A stretch of 64,000 bases of DNA from Nocardia ninae NBRC 108245 (lineage in GTDB: Bacteria > Actinomycetota > Actinomycetes > Mycobacteriales > Mycobacteriaceae), in the NCBI RefSeq assembly GCF_007990755.1, contig NZ_BJXA01000007.1:62001-126000 (forward strand). Direction: 5' to 3'. The position numbers and the translations under genes were made by a program. The notes under the pieces are model-generated. The model was not told where the DNA came from. It saw only the letters and a list, made by a program, of their open reading frames with translations, and did not search any database. Every line of letters starts with the position of its first letter. Position 1 is the first letter of the stretch. Below are positions 9,294 to 18,700 of the stretch, in pieces.

Positions 9294-9651
9294 TTGTGCG
9301 CACTAATTTCTCGTCACCACCTGCGTGTTCCATCTAGTTCCGAGCCAGGGGTTGACATCGCAACAGAGTTGCGTGAAGCTTTACTCAGCGCCATAGTTGC
9401 GTCCTCTCCCGGGTTCTCCGGGAATTCCTTCACCCCAATTGATTTCGAACCACGGTCCGCCAGGTAGCTCCTGTAGCGCACCTTCGCAGCCTCGATCCCG
9501 TTCCGGGTCGGGGCTTTTCGCGTTTCGGGAAGCGTCGGCCACAGCCGATAGCGGCCCGAATCTGCCGAGTTCGATGGGGTCTCTCAATCGACCAGTACAT
9601 GAGGTGGTTTGGCATGGCGATGTTCGCGTCACGTTGCAGAACAGGCGGTGC
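9294..9651. other. Intergenic/leader region before the EndoU toxin
   Basis: Between the lipase terminator and the chosen toxin start. The toxin reading frame stays open back to 9397, but the extra residues are Pro/Ser/Arg-rich without a signal peptide or ribosome-binding site, so they are treated as non-coding. The region is the likely toxin promoter. Confidence 0.5.
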
Positions 9652-11616
9652 ATGATGGATCTGTCCTGGGTGCGTGAACACGCTAACTGGCTCACCGCGC
9701 TGATACCTGGCCTCGATAGTGGATCGAAAACCCCCGACGAGTCCGGCCGGCTCGTCGACTTCCACGACATGACACCCGACAGCGCCGCGCGCGCCGTCGC
9801 GCGAATCTTCGACGTGCAGAGCATGATGAACGCCGTCCAGCAGCAAGTCTCGCCGAATCACGGTGTGCAGCAGGCAAAGCCGATTGTCGATCCGCAGGCG
9901 TTCACGGATCTGGATGAACACGGCAACCGTATCCCCAAACCGGGCACGGTAGCCAACCCGGAGGGGCCGCCACCGCCGAGGCCGACCATTCCGGAGGTGG
10001 CGAACCTGCCTCCTGCGATCACGTCCGTCGATCCAGCACTGACGCCGACCGATCCGCCGTATTACCAAGAGGGGCCCCGGATTCTGCCCGCCGTGCCCGA
10101 GCCGCGGCAGTACAGCTACGTCGATCCGGAGACCGGCGATGTCAAGCCGATGAACCTGCCGGTTCCCGCGAAAGACCCCCGCGTGCTGCAAACGCCCGGT
10201 GGAACCACAGCCGTCGACACCGGCGACGGCACCTCGATCGAGTCCCAGCCGGTCAATCCGAATTCGCCGGACGCCAACCTGTCTCGCCATCTCATCATCA
10301 ACGGTCCCGACGGCAAACAGAACACTTACACGGCCATCTATGACAAGAACGGGAATCTCACCAGCATTCTCGACCCGGCCTCAGGTGCATACGTCAACTT
10401 TCGCTATCACAAAGGCGAGTTGGTCGTGACCGACACCGGAACGCTCGATCCGGGCCGCGCTATTGCAACCACCGACGAGGTGGAGAATTTCTTCGCTCTG
10501 GTCCTCCCTCCACTCAAGGGAGTTCGCCCGGTGATCCAGGGCGGCCGAGGTCTGTACAACCTCCTCAAGGACGAGCCCTCGGTACCGGTGGTGCCGCCGC
10601 CGGCGCCCCGCAATCCCAACACCAATCCGCCACTCACCATCAGACCGCCCTATCCCGATGTCCCCGAGATCCCCAGCCTCCCGGATAACCCTGATCTCCC
10701 CGTCATCCCAGGCGGTTCCGAGATCCCCGGCCTGCCGGACCAGCCCGAATTTCCGGAGATCCCAGGCGGTTCCGAGATCCCCAACCCGGGTGGTGACACC
10801 GGAGCACCGAGTACCGGCGCTCCCGTAATCGTGCCGATACCTTCCCCGTTGCCCGACACCAAAACACCAGGAGAGGTCCCGGTTCCGGGCGAATTCTTCC
10901 CGGTCGAGCCCGGAAAGACCGACGGGCAAGGGGAATTCCCCGGACCCTCGACACCGGAGATCCAGGGCAATGAGAATGAACAGGCGGGCCCGAGCCTGCC
11001 GCGGGCTGACGGTACGCCTGAAGACGACTGGGCAGCATACGAAGAGGAACAGCGGCGGCACGAGGAGGAACAGCGCCGCCTGATCGAGCAGGAGCAGGGC
11101 GAGGCGTGGGGTGCACGGCCCGAGACCGAGACCGCACCCACGTGGCAATCACCTCCTCGTCGCACTCCGAACAGATGGGATGACATCCCCCGAACGAAGG
11201 AGAACGGCGATGCCAATCCGGATTGGGACCGTGTTCCGCAAAGCGTCGACAGGCTCACCCAGAGCGATCTGGTGCACATCCTACGAGGCGATCCCAACAG
11301 GCCCGGCCAGGGCGGGCACGGCTTCGACAGCAAGATCGCAGGCAAAACTGTCTTTCCGAAGAGCTGGGGCGATCCAGAGGGCACGAACGATCTCAGTTTC
11401 CAGATCCCCGAGGCCGTTGAAGATATTGCACGAAATCCAGACTCCGAACCGACCTGGCAAGAGGACACGGAGACCTGGCTCGTTGAGGGAGTACGTCACG
11501 GTGTCCGAATCCACGTAATTGTCAACGAGACGGGACACATAATCACTGCTATACCCATAGATGGCCAAGACGTCATGCGTAACGACGAAAATGGTGTACC
11601 CCAACCACTTCGATAG
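9652..11616 (+). CDS. Polymorphic toxin with C-terminal EndoU-like RNase domain
   Basis: 654 aa from ATGATG at 9652 (start uncertain; ATG at 9580 is an alternative). Residues about 1-75 are a compact, possibly helical head of unknown type. A long Pro/Gly-rich stalk follows, including twin IPGGSEIP units near 354 and 371, then a charged coiled-coil EEEQRRHEEEQRR near 465. The last about 125 residues match bacterial EndoU RNase toxins: His542 in VHILRGD, His556 in GGHG, Lys565 in GKTVFPKSW, then a tail with IHVIVNETGHIITA. Family knowledge: EndoU enzymes cut RNA at uridylates through two His and a Lys, and serve as MafB/CdiA toxin tips. There is no signal peptide, WXG100 or PT-type pretoxin domain. 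The next gene is the probable immunity gene. Confidence 0.82.
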   Translation: MMDLSWVREHANWLTALIPGLDSGSKTPDESGRLVDFHDMTPDSAARAVARIFDVQSMMNAVQQQVSPNHGVQQAKPIVDPQAFTDLDEHGNRIPKPGTVANPEGPPPPRPTIPEVANLPPAITSVDPALTPTDPPYYQEGPRILPAVPEPRQYSYVDPETGDVKPMNLPVPAKDPRVLQTPGGTTAVDTGDGTSIESQPVNPNSPDANLSRHLIINGPDGKQNTYTAIYDKNGNLTSILDPASGAYVNFRYHKGELVVTDTGTLDPGRAIATTDEVENFFALVLPPLKGVRPVIQGGRGLYNLLKDEPSVPVVPPPAPRNPNTNPPLTIRPPYPDVPEIPSLPDNPDLPVIPGGSEIPGLPDQPEFPEIPGGSEIPNPGGDTGAPSTGAPVIVPIPSPLPDTKTPGEVPVPGEFFPVEPGKTDGQGEFPGPSTPEIQGNENEQAGPSLPRADGTPEDDWAAYEEEQRRHEEEQRRLIEQEQGEAWGARPETETAPTWQSPPRRTPNRWDDIPRTKENGDANPDWDRVPQSVDRLTQSDLVHILRGDPNRPGQGGHGFDSKIAGKTVFPKSWGDPEGTNDLSFQIPEAVEDIARNPDSEPTWQEDTETWLVEGVRHGVRIHVIVNETGHIITAIPIDGQDVMRNDENGVPQPLR

Positions 11617-11673
11617 AATTTGACAGAGATGAATATCATCTGCTGTAGGTCAGCAAAGACGGAGGACTCCACG

Positions 11674-12507
11674 GTGGCCCGAAAAGGGATGGAATTGCAT
11701 GATCGACTCGCTGACCTGTTGGATCGGCTGTCCGATCGACGGCCCGCCCACCAGCAAAAGTGGGATCGTGAGCTTCTCATGGGAGGCGAATGGGGCCTGC
11801 TCACCGAGGGGCTCGTCGCCGGACTTGTGAAGGGCCGCATACCGATCACTCCGGAAGAGTACGCCGCAATCTGCGAGGTCCTGTCGATTTTCAACCTTCC
11901 GGTTCGGCACGGCAAGTACGTCAACAATCGCGACGAAGCGATTGCAGGACTCGTCGTCCGGGAGGCTCTGCCTGTCGGTCCTCCCTTTGCAATTATCGCG
12001 GGTGGGCTTCCCGGTTTCGAGGCTTTCAGCACGGTCAGCGACGAGACCCTGCGCGAACTGGAGTCGATCGAATATGAGCGCCCCAGCTTCCCGGCACGAT
12101 CGTTCGATTGGCTGCTGCTGCCGTGGGCGAGCGGCGTCCTGGACATGGAGATCAACGCAACCCGCTCGCTGGATGCCTGGAACGCCAGGAAGATCGGCGA
12201 CCTCACCTACCTGCTGGGAATCCGTGACGCAATCGAAAGCCTGCTGCCGGAGTTGAGCGACGGCATTCGTCCAGCAGTGGATAGTTGGCTCGCCGAATAC
12301 GACCGCCTCTACACCTCGTTCACCGTGGACAACACTGACCGCTGGGTCGCTTGGAAAGGACGGCGCGTCAAAGACGGACTGAACTGGTGGTGGTACCGCA
12401 TCCCGCCCAGCGGGCCGGTGGCCGAGGAACACCGCGCCTACATCGCGGGATTCGAAGAATGGCAACGGAAGCGGGCTACTGAGACGGCGGCGAAAGAAGG
12501 CGACTGA
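11674..12507 (+). CDS. MafI-like immunity protein with an extra C-terminal domain
   Basis: 277 aa from GTG at 11674, preceded by GGAGG eight bases upstream; the TTG frame start at 11620 has no such site. Residues about 1-75 resemble MafI/CdiI-type immunity proteins: an amphipathic helix with LADLLDRLSDR, GGEWGLLTEGLVAGL, then ITPEEYAAICEVL. MafI proteins neutralise EndoU-bearing MafB toxins, which fits the gene just 57 bp upstream. MafI proteins are usually about 80-100 aa, so the remaining about 195 residues, rich in Trp and acidic groups, are an unexplained addition. They may be a second immunity or regulatory domain. A terminator follows. Confidence 0.72.
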   Translation: MARKGMELHDRLADLLDRLSDRRPAHQQKWDRELLMGGEWGLLTEGLVAGLVKGRIPITPEEYAAICEVLSIFNLPVRHGKYVNNRDEAIAGLVVREALPVGPPFAIIAGGLPGFEAFSTVSDETLRELESIEYERPSFPARSFDWLLLPWASGVLDMEINATRSLDAWNARKIGDLTYLLGIRDAIESLLPELSDGIRPAVDSWLAEYDRLYTSFTVDNTDRWVAWKGRRVKDGLNWWWYRIPPSGPVAEEHRAYIAGFEEWQRKRATETAAKEGD

Positions 12508-12521
12508 ATCAGGGAGTATGG

Positions 12522-12554
12522 GTGGCCCCGGAGTTGCTCTCCGGGGCCACTTTT
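12522..12554 (+). terminator. Rho-independent terminator of the toxin/immunity operon
   Basis: A perfect 12-bp stem (gtggccccggag, loop ttgct) followed directly by TTTT, 14 bp after the immunity stop. It also separates the operon from the convergent SDR gene. Confidence 0.9.
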
Positions 12555-12569
12555 CGTGCGTGGTCGAAC

Positions 12570-13406
12570 TCAGCTGATGGAGCGGACCTGCTCTTCGTAT
12601 GCGGCGCGGGTCTTTTCGTCGGCGGGGTGCAGGGCGCGGTCGCCGTCGAAGAGGCGGCGGACGAGGCGGACGGCGCGTTCGGGGGCGGCGGCCAGGGCCA
12701 GGTCGATGGGGGCGAGGTAGTTGGGGACGGCTACTTCGGCCTTGCGGGTGGCAACGGTGCGCGCGATGGCGGCGGCGACGTCTTCGGGGTCGACGGTGGG
12801 CATGCCGTGGCCGAGGGTGAGGCCGGAGGAGAGGCGGGTGCGCACGGCCGACGGCATGACGCAGCTGACGCTGACGCCCTGCGGGGCGAACTCCAAACGT
12901 GTTGCGGCGGAGAGGCCTACGGCGGCGAACTTGCTCGCGTTGTAGACGGCGAGGCCCGCGACGGGGATCTTGCCCGCCAGCGAGGCCACGTTGACGATGT
13001 GGCCGTGGCCGCGCTCGATCATGCCGGGGGCGACGGCGCGCATGCCGTGGATGAGACCCCAGACATTGATGTCGATGGTGGCCTGGCCGACCACGTCCGG
13101 CTCGTCGAGGAACGGGCCGGCCGGCATGACCCCGGCATTGTTGACCAGGACGTCGACACGACCGAGGTCGGCGATCACCTTGTCCCACTGGCCGCGTGAG
13201 CGCACATCGAGCTCGTACGCCTGCGCGCCGATCGCGGCCGCGGCGGTTTCGGCGGCGACGGTGTCGACGTCGGCGATCACCACCTCGGATCCCTTGGCCG
13301 CGAACAGTTCCGCGGTGGACTGACCGATGCCGCGGCCGGCGCCGGTGATGAGGACGCGGGCGCCCTTCAGGTCGAAGTCGGGGTAACCGTGACCGAGAAT
13401 TCTCAT
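12570..13406 (-). CDS. Short-chain dehydrogenase/reductase
   Basis: 278 aa. Rossmann motif TGAGRGIG begins near residue 21, the NNAG structural motif lies near 89, and the catalytic Ser-Tyr-Lys set shows as VASLAG and YNASK near 140-160. A C-terminal tail of about 60 residues (after NYLAPID) extends past the core, as in mycobacterial SDRs of lipid metabolism. ATG at 13406 has AAGGAG eight bases upstream and overlaps the patatin stop by ATGA, so the two are coupled. The substrate is not readable; pairing with a lipase-like patatin suggests a lipid or steroid alcohol. Confidence 0.9.
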   Translation of the reverse strand: MRILGHGYPDFDLKGARVLITGAGRGIGQSTAELFAAKGSEVVIADVDTVAAETAAAAIGAQAYELDVRSRGQWDKVIADLGRVDVLVNNAGVMPAGPFLDEPDVVGQATIDINVWGLIHGMRAVAPGMIERGHGHIVNVASLAGKIPVAGLAVYNASKFAAVGLSAATRLEFAPQGVSVSCVMPSAVRTRLSSGLTLGHGMPTVDPEDVAAAIARTVATRKAEVAVPNYLAPIDLALAAAPERAVRLVRRLFDGDRALHPADEKTRAAYEEQVRSIS

Positions 13407-14350
13407 GCGAAGGCTCCTTGTTCGAGCGCACGGCGGGTGCGGCGCAGGGTGTGCTGGAAGGTGTCGATGCGGCGGCGGCCGTCCATGAAGTTGGGGCCCA
13501 TCACCGCGAGATCGTCGGCGGTGGCGTCCAAGCGCAGGACCTTGGTTCCGGCGGCTTGCAGCTGGGCGATCTCGGCATCGAGTTTGGCGCTCATCCGGTT
13601 TCGCAGCTGCCGTTCGAAGAAGTGCCCGGCACTGGTCGCGGGAAGTTTCCCAGTCGAGGCCATCGGGGCGAGCACGACTACCTCGTCCAGCTGCTGCGGA
13701 ATCAGCAGGTCCACCGAGGCCGTCGAACCCGCCCCACCGTCGATGAAGCGGCGTCCGGCGATGGGTACCGGCGGCAACCAGCCGGGTACCGCCCACGAAG
13801 CGCGCAACGCCGCTTCGAGCGGCGCGGTCGGTGCGTCGGGCGCCCCGAACGGAACCCGTTCTCCCGTCGCGTAATCCATGCTCACCAACCAGGTCGCCGG
13901 ATGCGGTACCCAGGAACGGCCAGGGTTCAGCCGCTCGGCGAGCTGCTGCAGCCAGCTCGCGTCACCTCCGCCGACCGGCATCAGTCCGCTACCCGCGGTG
14001 AGCAGTGCTTGCCCGGAGTCGGCGCGGCGCATCGGAAGTCGCACCGAACCCAGTCGCAGGCGCGGAATCGGCGGAAACCGCCCCGGACCTGACCGCATGT
14101 GCGCCAACAGAATCGGATTCGCGGAGGTGCCCTCCTGCATGGCGACCAGCTCATCCACCGAGACGCCGCTGCCGAGCATAGTCACGTACTCCGCACCCGC
14201 GGAGGTCCCGATCAGCACATCGGCCTCGCGGGGATCCCAGTCGAGCGCGTCCCGGACCGCGGCCAGCGCCGCGACGATCCAGGCCGCGCCGAGCGTGCCA
14301 CCACAGCCGATGGCCAGGCCGCGGCGTTGCGACCCGTTGTTGTTACCCAT
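13403..14350 (-). CDS. Patatin-like phospholipase
   Basis: 315 aa. Oxyanion-hole glycines GCGGTLG lie near residue 15, the nucleophile Ser50 is in GTSAG, and the partner Asp is in FIDGGAGS near 200: a Ser-Asp dyad as in patatins. Family role: hydrolysis of acyl chains from glycerophospholipids. ATG at 14350 is favoured over GTG at 14362 because TAGTGT (14364-14359 on the minus strand) sits 8 nt upstream, a leaderless arrangement. It is translationally coupled to the SDR gene and divergent from a TetR gene that probably controls both. Confidence 0.88.
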   Translation of the reverse strand: MGNNNGSQRRGLAIGCGGTLGAAWIVAALAAVRDALDWDPREADVLIGTSAGAEYVTMLGSGVSVDELVAMQEGTSANPILLAHMRSGPGRFPPIPRLRLGSVRLPMRRADSGQALLTAGSGLMPVGGGDASWLQQLAERLNPGRSWVPHPATWLVSMDYATGERVPFGAPDAPTAPLEAALRASWAVPGWLPPVPIAGRRFIDGGAGSTASVDLLIPQQLDEVVVLAPMASTGKLPATSAGHFFERQLRNRMSAKLDAEIAQLQAAGTKVLRLDATADDLAVMGPNFMDGRRRIDTFQHTLRRTRRALEQGAFA

Positions 14351-14375
14351 GGTTCTAGACACTAGCAGAACTCAA

Positions 14376-14388
14376 ATACCAACGGTAT
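14376..14388. promoter_or_regulatory. Candidate TetR operator between patatin and TetR genes
   Basis: Perfect inverted repeat ATACC-aac-GGTAT in the 68-bp divergent gap, 26 bp from the patatin start and 31 bp from the TetR start. Its position would let one TetR dimer control both promoters. TAGAAT at 14407-14412 is the probable -10 box of the TetR gene. Confidence 0.5.
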
Positions 14389-14418
14389 CCGAAATCCGAC
14401 GGTACGTAGAATCACGGC

Positions 14419-15045
14419 ATGGCACGTCTGACCCGGTCCGAGAGCCAGGCCCGCACCCGCGCTGACCTGATCGCCACGGCACGCGACCTCTTCCTGGCCG
14501 ACGGCTACGCGAGCACCAGTTTGGAGCGGGTGGCCGAGGAGGCCGGCTACTCCAAGGGCGCGGTCTACTCGAACTTCCGCACCAAGAAAGAGCTCGGCCT
14601 CGAGGTGATCGAGCTCATCCACGCGACCAAGTTCGCCGAGGTGACCGAGCTGCTCGCGGCGGGTGACAGCTTCGAGGAACAGCTCGAACGGTTTCAGGAG
14701 TGGGCCGAGCGGACCGTCGGCGATGTCGGCTGGACCATGCTCGAATTCGAGTTCGCGACCGTCTCCCGCGACGATCCCGCATTACAGGCGGCACTGGTGT
14801 CGAGCCTCGGTGTGGTGCGCGGCGCGGTGGCGGCACAGGTGCAGACGCTGGCCGACACGATGGGGATCGAACTGCCGGTGCCCGCCGAGGATGCCGCCAC
14901 AGGGATTCTGAGCATGGGCATCGGCCTCGGCATGCAGCGCGCCATCGATCCGTCGATTCCAGCCAGGCTGATCACCGATGCCGTCCGACTGCTCGTCACG
15001 CTCGGCACGGGACCGCTCGCCGCCAAGAGCGGGGTCACGCCGTGA
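14419..15045 (+). CDS. TetR/AcrR family transcriptional regulator
   Basis: 208 aa. The N-terminal HTH spans about residues 10-57, with SLERVAEEAGYSKGAVYSNF as the helix-turn-helix; a divergent helical ligand domain follows. No Shine-Dalgarno is present; TAGAAT six bases before the ATG suggests a leaderless message. It is divergent from the patatin-SDR operon with a palindrome between them, so local repression by a lipid-like ligand is the likely job. Its 3' end overlaps the convergent phosphatase gene by 11 bp. Confidence 0.93.
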   Translation: MARLTRSESQARTRADLIATARDLFLADGYASTSLERVAEEAGYSKGAVYSNFRTKKELGLEVIELIHATKFAEVTELLAAGDSFEEQLERFQEWAERTVGDVGWTMLEFEFATVSRDDPALQAALVSSLGVVRGAVAAQVQTLADTMGIELPVPAEDAATGILSMGIGLGMQRAIDPSIPARLITDAVRLLVTLGTGPLAAKSGVTP

Positions 15046-15580
15046 AGTGCAAGGTCCATTCGCCGCGATAGTGCAGCCGGGTGACGCTGCCCGGCGGGAT
15101 GTCGATCCGCCAGAACGATTTCGGTGGTGCGTCCAGGGTCACCAGCAGGGCCGCGCGAATGACCGCGGGATGAGTGACGGCGATGGTGGACTCCCCCTCC
15201 GACGCGATCTCGGCCATCCAATACCTCGTCCGCTCGATCACATCCACCACGGATTCACCGCCGTGGCCACGGAACATCGGGTCGGTGAGCCACGCGTAGA
15301 GCTCGTCCTGGGGCACCGACATCAGCGCCCCGCCACGCCACGCCCCCGCATCGAGGTCACGTAGTCGGGTGTCCTCGTCACCGGGCAGCCCTAACAGCGC
15401 CGCCGTCTCGACCGTCCGGCGCTCGGGCCCGGTCAGCACCCGCGGCGCGGCAAGCGGAGTGCACCCGGTGATGGCCCGGCGGCCGGCTTCGGTCAGCGAT
15501 TCGTCGACTGGAAAACGTGCCTTCCGCATCGCCTCGGTCATGCCATGGCTGACCAGGTCGAGTCTGAGCACCTTTTGCAC
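15035..15580 (-). CDS. Histidine phosphatase superfamily protein with SHG in place of RHG
   Basis: 181 aa with the phosphoglycerate-mutase-like fold: LVSHGMT with the nucleophilic His12, GPERRTVETA near residue 52 carrying the phosphate-binding Arg, and the second His in VTHPAVI near 137. The usual RHG triplet is SHG here, so the first Arg of the phosphate pocket is missing. I recall similar LVSHGMT proteins in other mycolata, so the change may be subfamily-wide. Catalysis may be weak or substrate-specific. GTG start with TACGCT (15592-15587 on the minus strand) six bases upstream: probably leaderless. Confidence 0.82.
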   Translation of the reverse strand: MQKVLRLDLVSHGMTEAMRKARFPVDESLTEAGRRAITGCTPLAAPRVLTGPERRTVETAALLGLPGDEDTRLRDLDAGAWRGGALMSVPQDELYAWLTDPMFRGHGGESVVDVIERTRYWMAEIASEGESTIAVTHPAVIRAALLVTLDAPPKSFWRIDIPPGSVTRLHYRGEWTLHFTA

Positions 15581-15790
15581 GCGAGAAGCGTACGGCTATG
15601 CGCATACGGCTGTTCCGCCTCTCCGGGAATTCACGCCAGATTGAAGTTTTGTTCGGCGTTCGCAGGGCTTTCGGTCAGGTGCCCGTGCTGGCCGACCTGC
15701 GGGTATTCCGGCCGATTCAGGCGCAGCCCAGGACACCTCCCTCTCCGCGACCCTGGCTTGCTTGTCGGTGCCTCGGTGCACACTGAAGCC

Positions 15791-18700
15791 ATGGCTCAGT
15801 TCTCCCCTGCGACCCAAGAGTGGTTCGACGGCGCGTTCCCCGCGCCGACGGCGGCTCAGCTGGGCGCGTGGGCGGCGATCGCGGCGGGCGAGCACACCCT
15901 GGTGATCGCGCCTACCGGGTCCGGCAAGACGTTGTCGGCGTTCCTGTGGGCGATAGATCAGCTGGCCACCCGCGAGAAATCGACCGAGCGGGCAGGCACC
16001 TCGGTGCTGTATGTGTCGCCGCTGAAGGCGCTTGCGGTGGATGTGGAGCGCAATCTGCGGGCGCCGCTGGTGGGTGTGACGCAAACCGCGAAGCGGCTCG
16101 GACTGGATCCGCCCGCGATCACCGTGGGCGTGCGGTCCGGGGATACCAGCACGTCCGAGCGTCGCGCGATGCAGCGCACACCGCCGGACATTCTGATCAC
16201 CACGCCCGAGTCGCTGTTCCTCATGCTCACCTCCGCGGCCAAGGAGACGCTGCGGAATGTGGGCACGGTGATCGTGGACGAGGTGCACGCGATCGCCGGG
16301 TCCAAGCGTGGCTCGCATCTGGCGCTGTCGCTGGCCCGGATGGATCTGCTCACGGAGCGACCGGCGCAACGGATCGGCTTGTCGGCCACGGTGCGTCCAC
16401 CGGACGAGGTAGGCCGGTTCCTGGTCGGCAACGCCCCGATCACCGTCGTCTCGCCACCCGCACCGAAAACCTTCGACCTGTCCGTCCGGGTGCCGGTGGC
16501 CGACATGACCGAACCCGGCGACTCCGATCAACCCGGCTCGATCTGGCCGCACGTGGACGAGGCCATCGTGGATCTGGTGCTGGAACACCAGTCCTCGATC
16601 GTCTTCGCGAACTCGCGCAGGCTGGCCGAGCGGCTGACCGCGCGGCTCAACGAAACGTATGCGGCACGGCTCGGCGAGCCGGTGGAGACCGAGCACAAGC
16701 CGCCTGCCCAGCTCGGGGCGTCGACCGAGGTGGTCCACGGTGCGAGCCCGCTGCTCGCCAGGGCGCACCACGGCTCGGTGAGCAAGGAGCAGCGCGCGCT
16801 CATCGAGGACGATCTGAAGAGCGGACGGCTGCGCTGCGTCGTCGCGACCAGCAGCCTGGAACTCGGGATCGATATGGGTGCGGTCGATCTGGTGGTGCAG
16901 GTGGAAGCGCCGCCCTCGGTCGCGAGCGGATTGCAGCGGATCGGGCGGGCCGGGCATCAGGTCGGCGAGATCTCGCGCGGCGTGCTGTTCCCGAAGCACC
17001 GCACCGATGTCATCCACTGCGCGGTGGCCTCGCAGCGGATGACCGCCGGGCAGATCGAGTCGATCCAGATTCCCGCGCACCCCCTGGACATCCTGGCCCA
17101 GCAGACCGTGGCCGCGTGCGCGCTGGAGCCGATCGACGTCGACGCCTGGTTCGACATCGTCCGCGGCACCGGCAGTTACGCGTCACTGCCACGCTCGGCC
17201 TACGAGTCGGTGCTGGACCTGCTGGCCGGGCGGTACCCGTCGGACGAGTTCGCCGAGCTGCGGCCGCGACTGGTGTGGGATCGGGATGCGGGCACGCTCA
17301 CCGGCCGCCCCGGCGCGCAGCGGCTCGCGGTGACCTCGGGCGGTGCGATCCCGGACCGTGGCCTGTTCGCGGTCTACATGGTCGGCGAAAAGGCCTCGCG
17401 GGTGGGCGAACTCGACGAGGAGATGGTCTACGAGTCGCGGGTCGGTGACGTGTTCGCGCTGGGCGCGACGAGCTGGCGGATCGAGGAGATCACCTTCGAC
17501 CGGGTACTGGTGACGCCCGCGTTCGGGCAGCCGGGGCGGCTGCCGTTCTGGCACGGCGACGGCTTGGGCCGCCCCGCCGAACTCGGCGGGGCGCTCGGTG
17601 AGTTCGTGCGCAAGGTCGGCCAGCACCCGGAGAACCTGGACAAGCTCACCGCGGCAGCTGGACTGGACGCCTTCGCGACCGCGAACCTCGGTGCCCTGCT
17701 CGACGAGCAACGCACCGCGACCGGACACCTCCCCACCGATAAAACGCTGGTGGTGGAGCGGTTCCGGGACGAGCTGGGCGATTGGCGGCTGGTGCTGCAC
17801 TCGCCGTACGGGCTGCCGGTGCACGCGCCGTGGGCCTTGGCGATCGGGGCGCGGCTGCGCGAACGGTTCGGCGTGGACGCCGCGCCGAACGCCTCCGACG
17901 ACGGCATCGTGGTGCGGCTGCCGGACACCACCGACGACCCACCCGGCGCCGAACTGTTCGTCTTCGAGCCCGACGAGATCGATGACATCGTCACCGAACA
18001 AGTCGGCGGCTCCTCGCTTTTCGCCTCCCGCTTCCGCGAGTGCGCGGCGCGCGCGCTGCTGCTGCCACGCCGCGATCCGGGCAAGCGGGCCCCGCTGTGG
18101 CAGCAGCGGCAACGGTCGGCGCAGCTGCTCGACGTGGCGCGCAAGTTCCCCGACTTCCCGATCCTGCTGGAGACGGTGCGCGAATGTTTGCGCGACGTCT
18201 ACGATTTGCCGTCGCTGCGTGACCTGCTCAGCCGGGTAGCGCGCCGCCAACTGCGGCTGGTCGAGGTGGAGACGGCAACACCCTCGCCGTTCGCGAACGC
18301 CCTGCTGTTCGACTACATCGGCCAGTTCATGTACGACGGCGACAGCCCGCTGGCCGAACGCCGCGCCGCCGCACTGTCGCTCGACTCGAGCCTGCTCGCC
18401 GAACTGCTCGGCCGGGTGGAACTGCGCGAGCTGCTGGACGCCGCGGTGCTCGAGCAGACCGAGCGGGAACTGCAGCGGCTCACCCCGGAACGGCACGCCC
18501 GCGATGCCGAAGGGCTGGCCGACCTGCTGCGCCTGCTCGGCCCGCTCACCGCAGGCGAGGCCGCCGAACGCTGCACCGACGACCCGGCGCCATGGTTCGC
18601 CGAACTGGTGAAAGCCCGTCGCGCCCTGGAGGTTTCGTTCGCGAGCCGCAGCTGGTGGGTGGCCGTCGAGGACGCGTCCCGGCTGCGCGACGCGCTGGGT

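Noticed and set aside
11620-11673. TTG at 11620 as start of the immunity gene
   Set aside because: No ribosome site, and the extra 18 residues are unlike the family; GTG at 11674 has GGAGG at the right distance.
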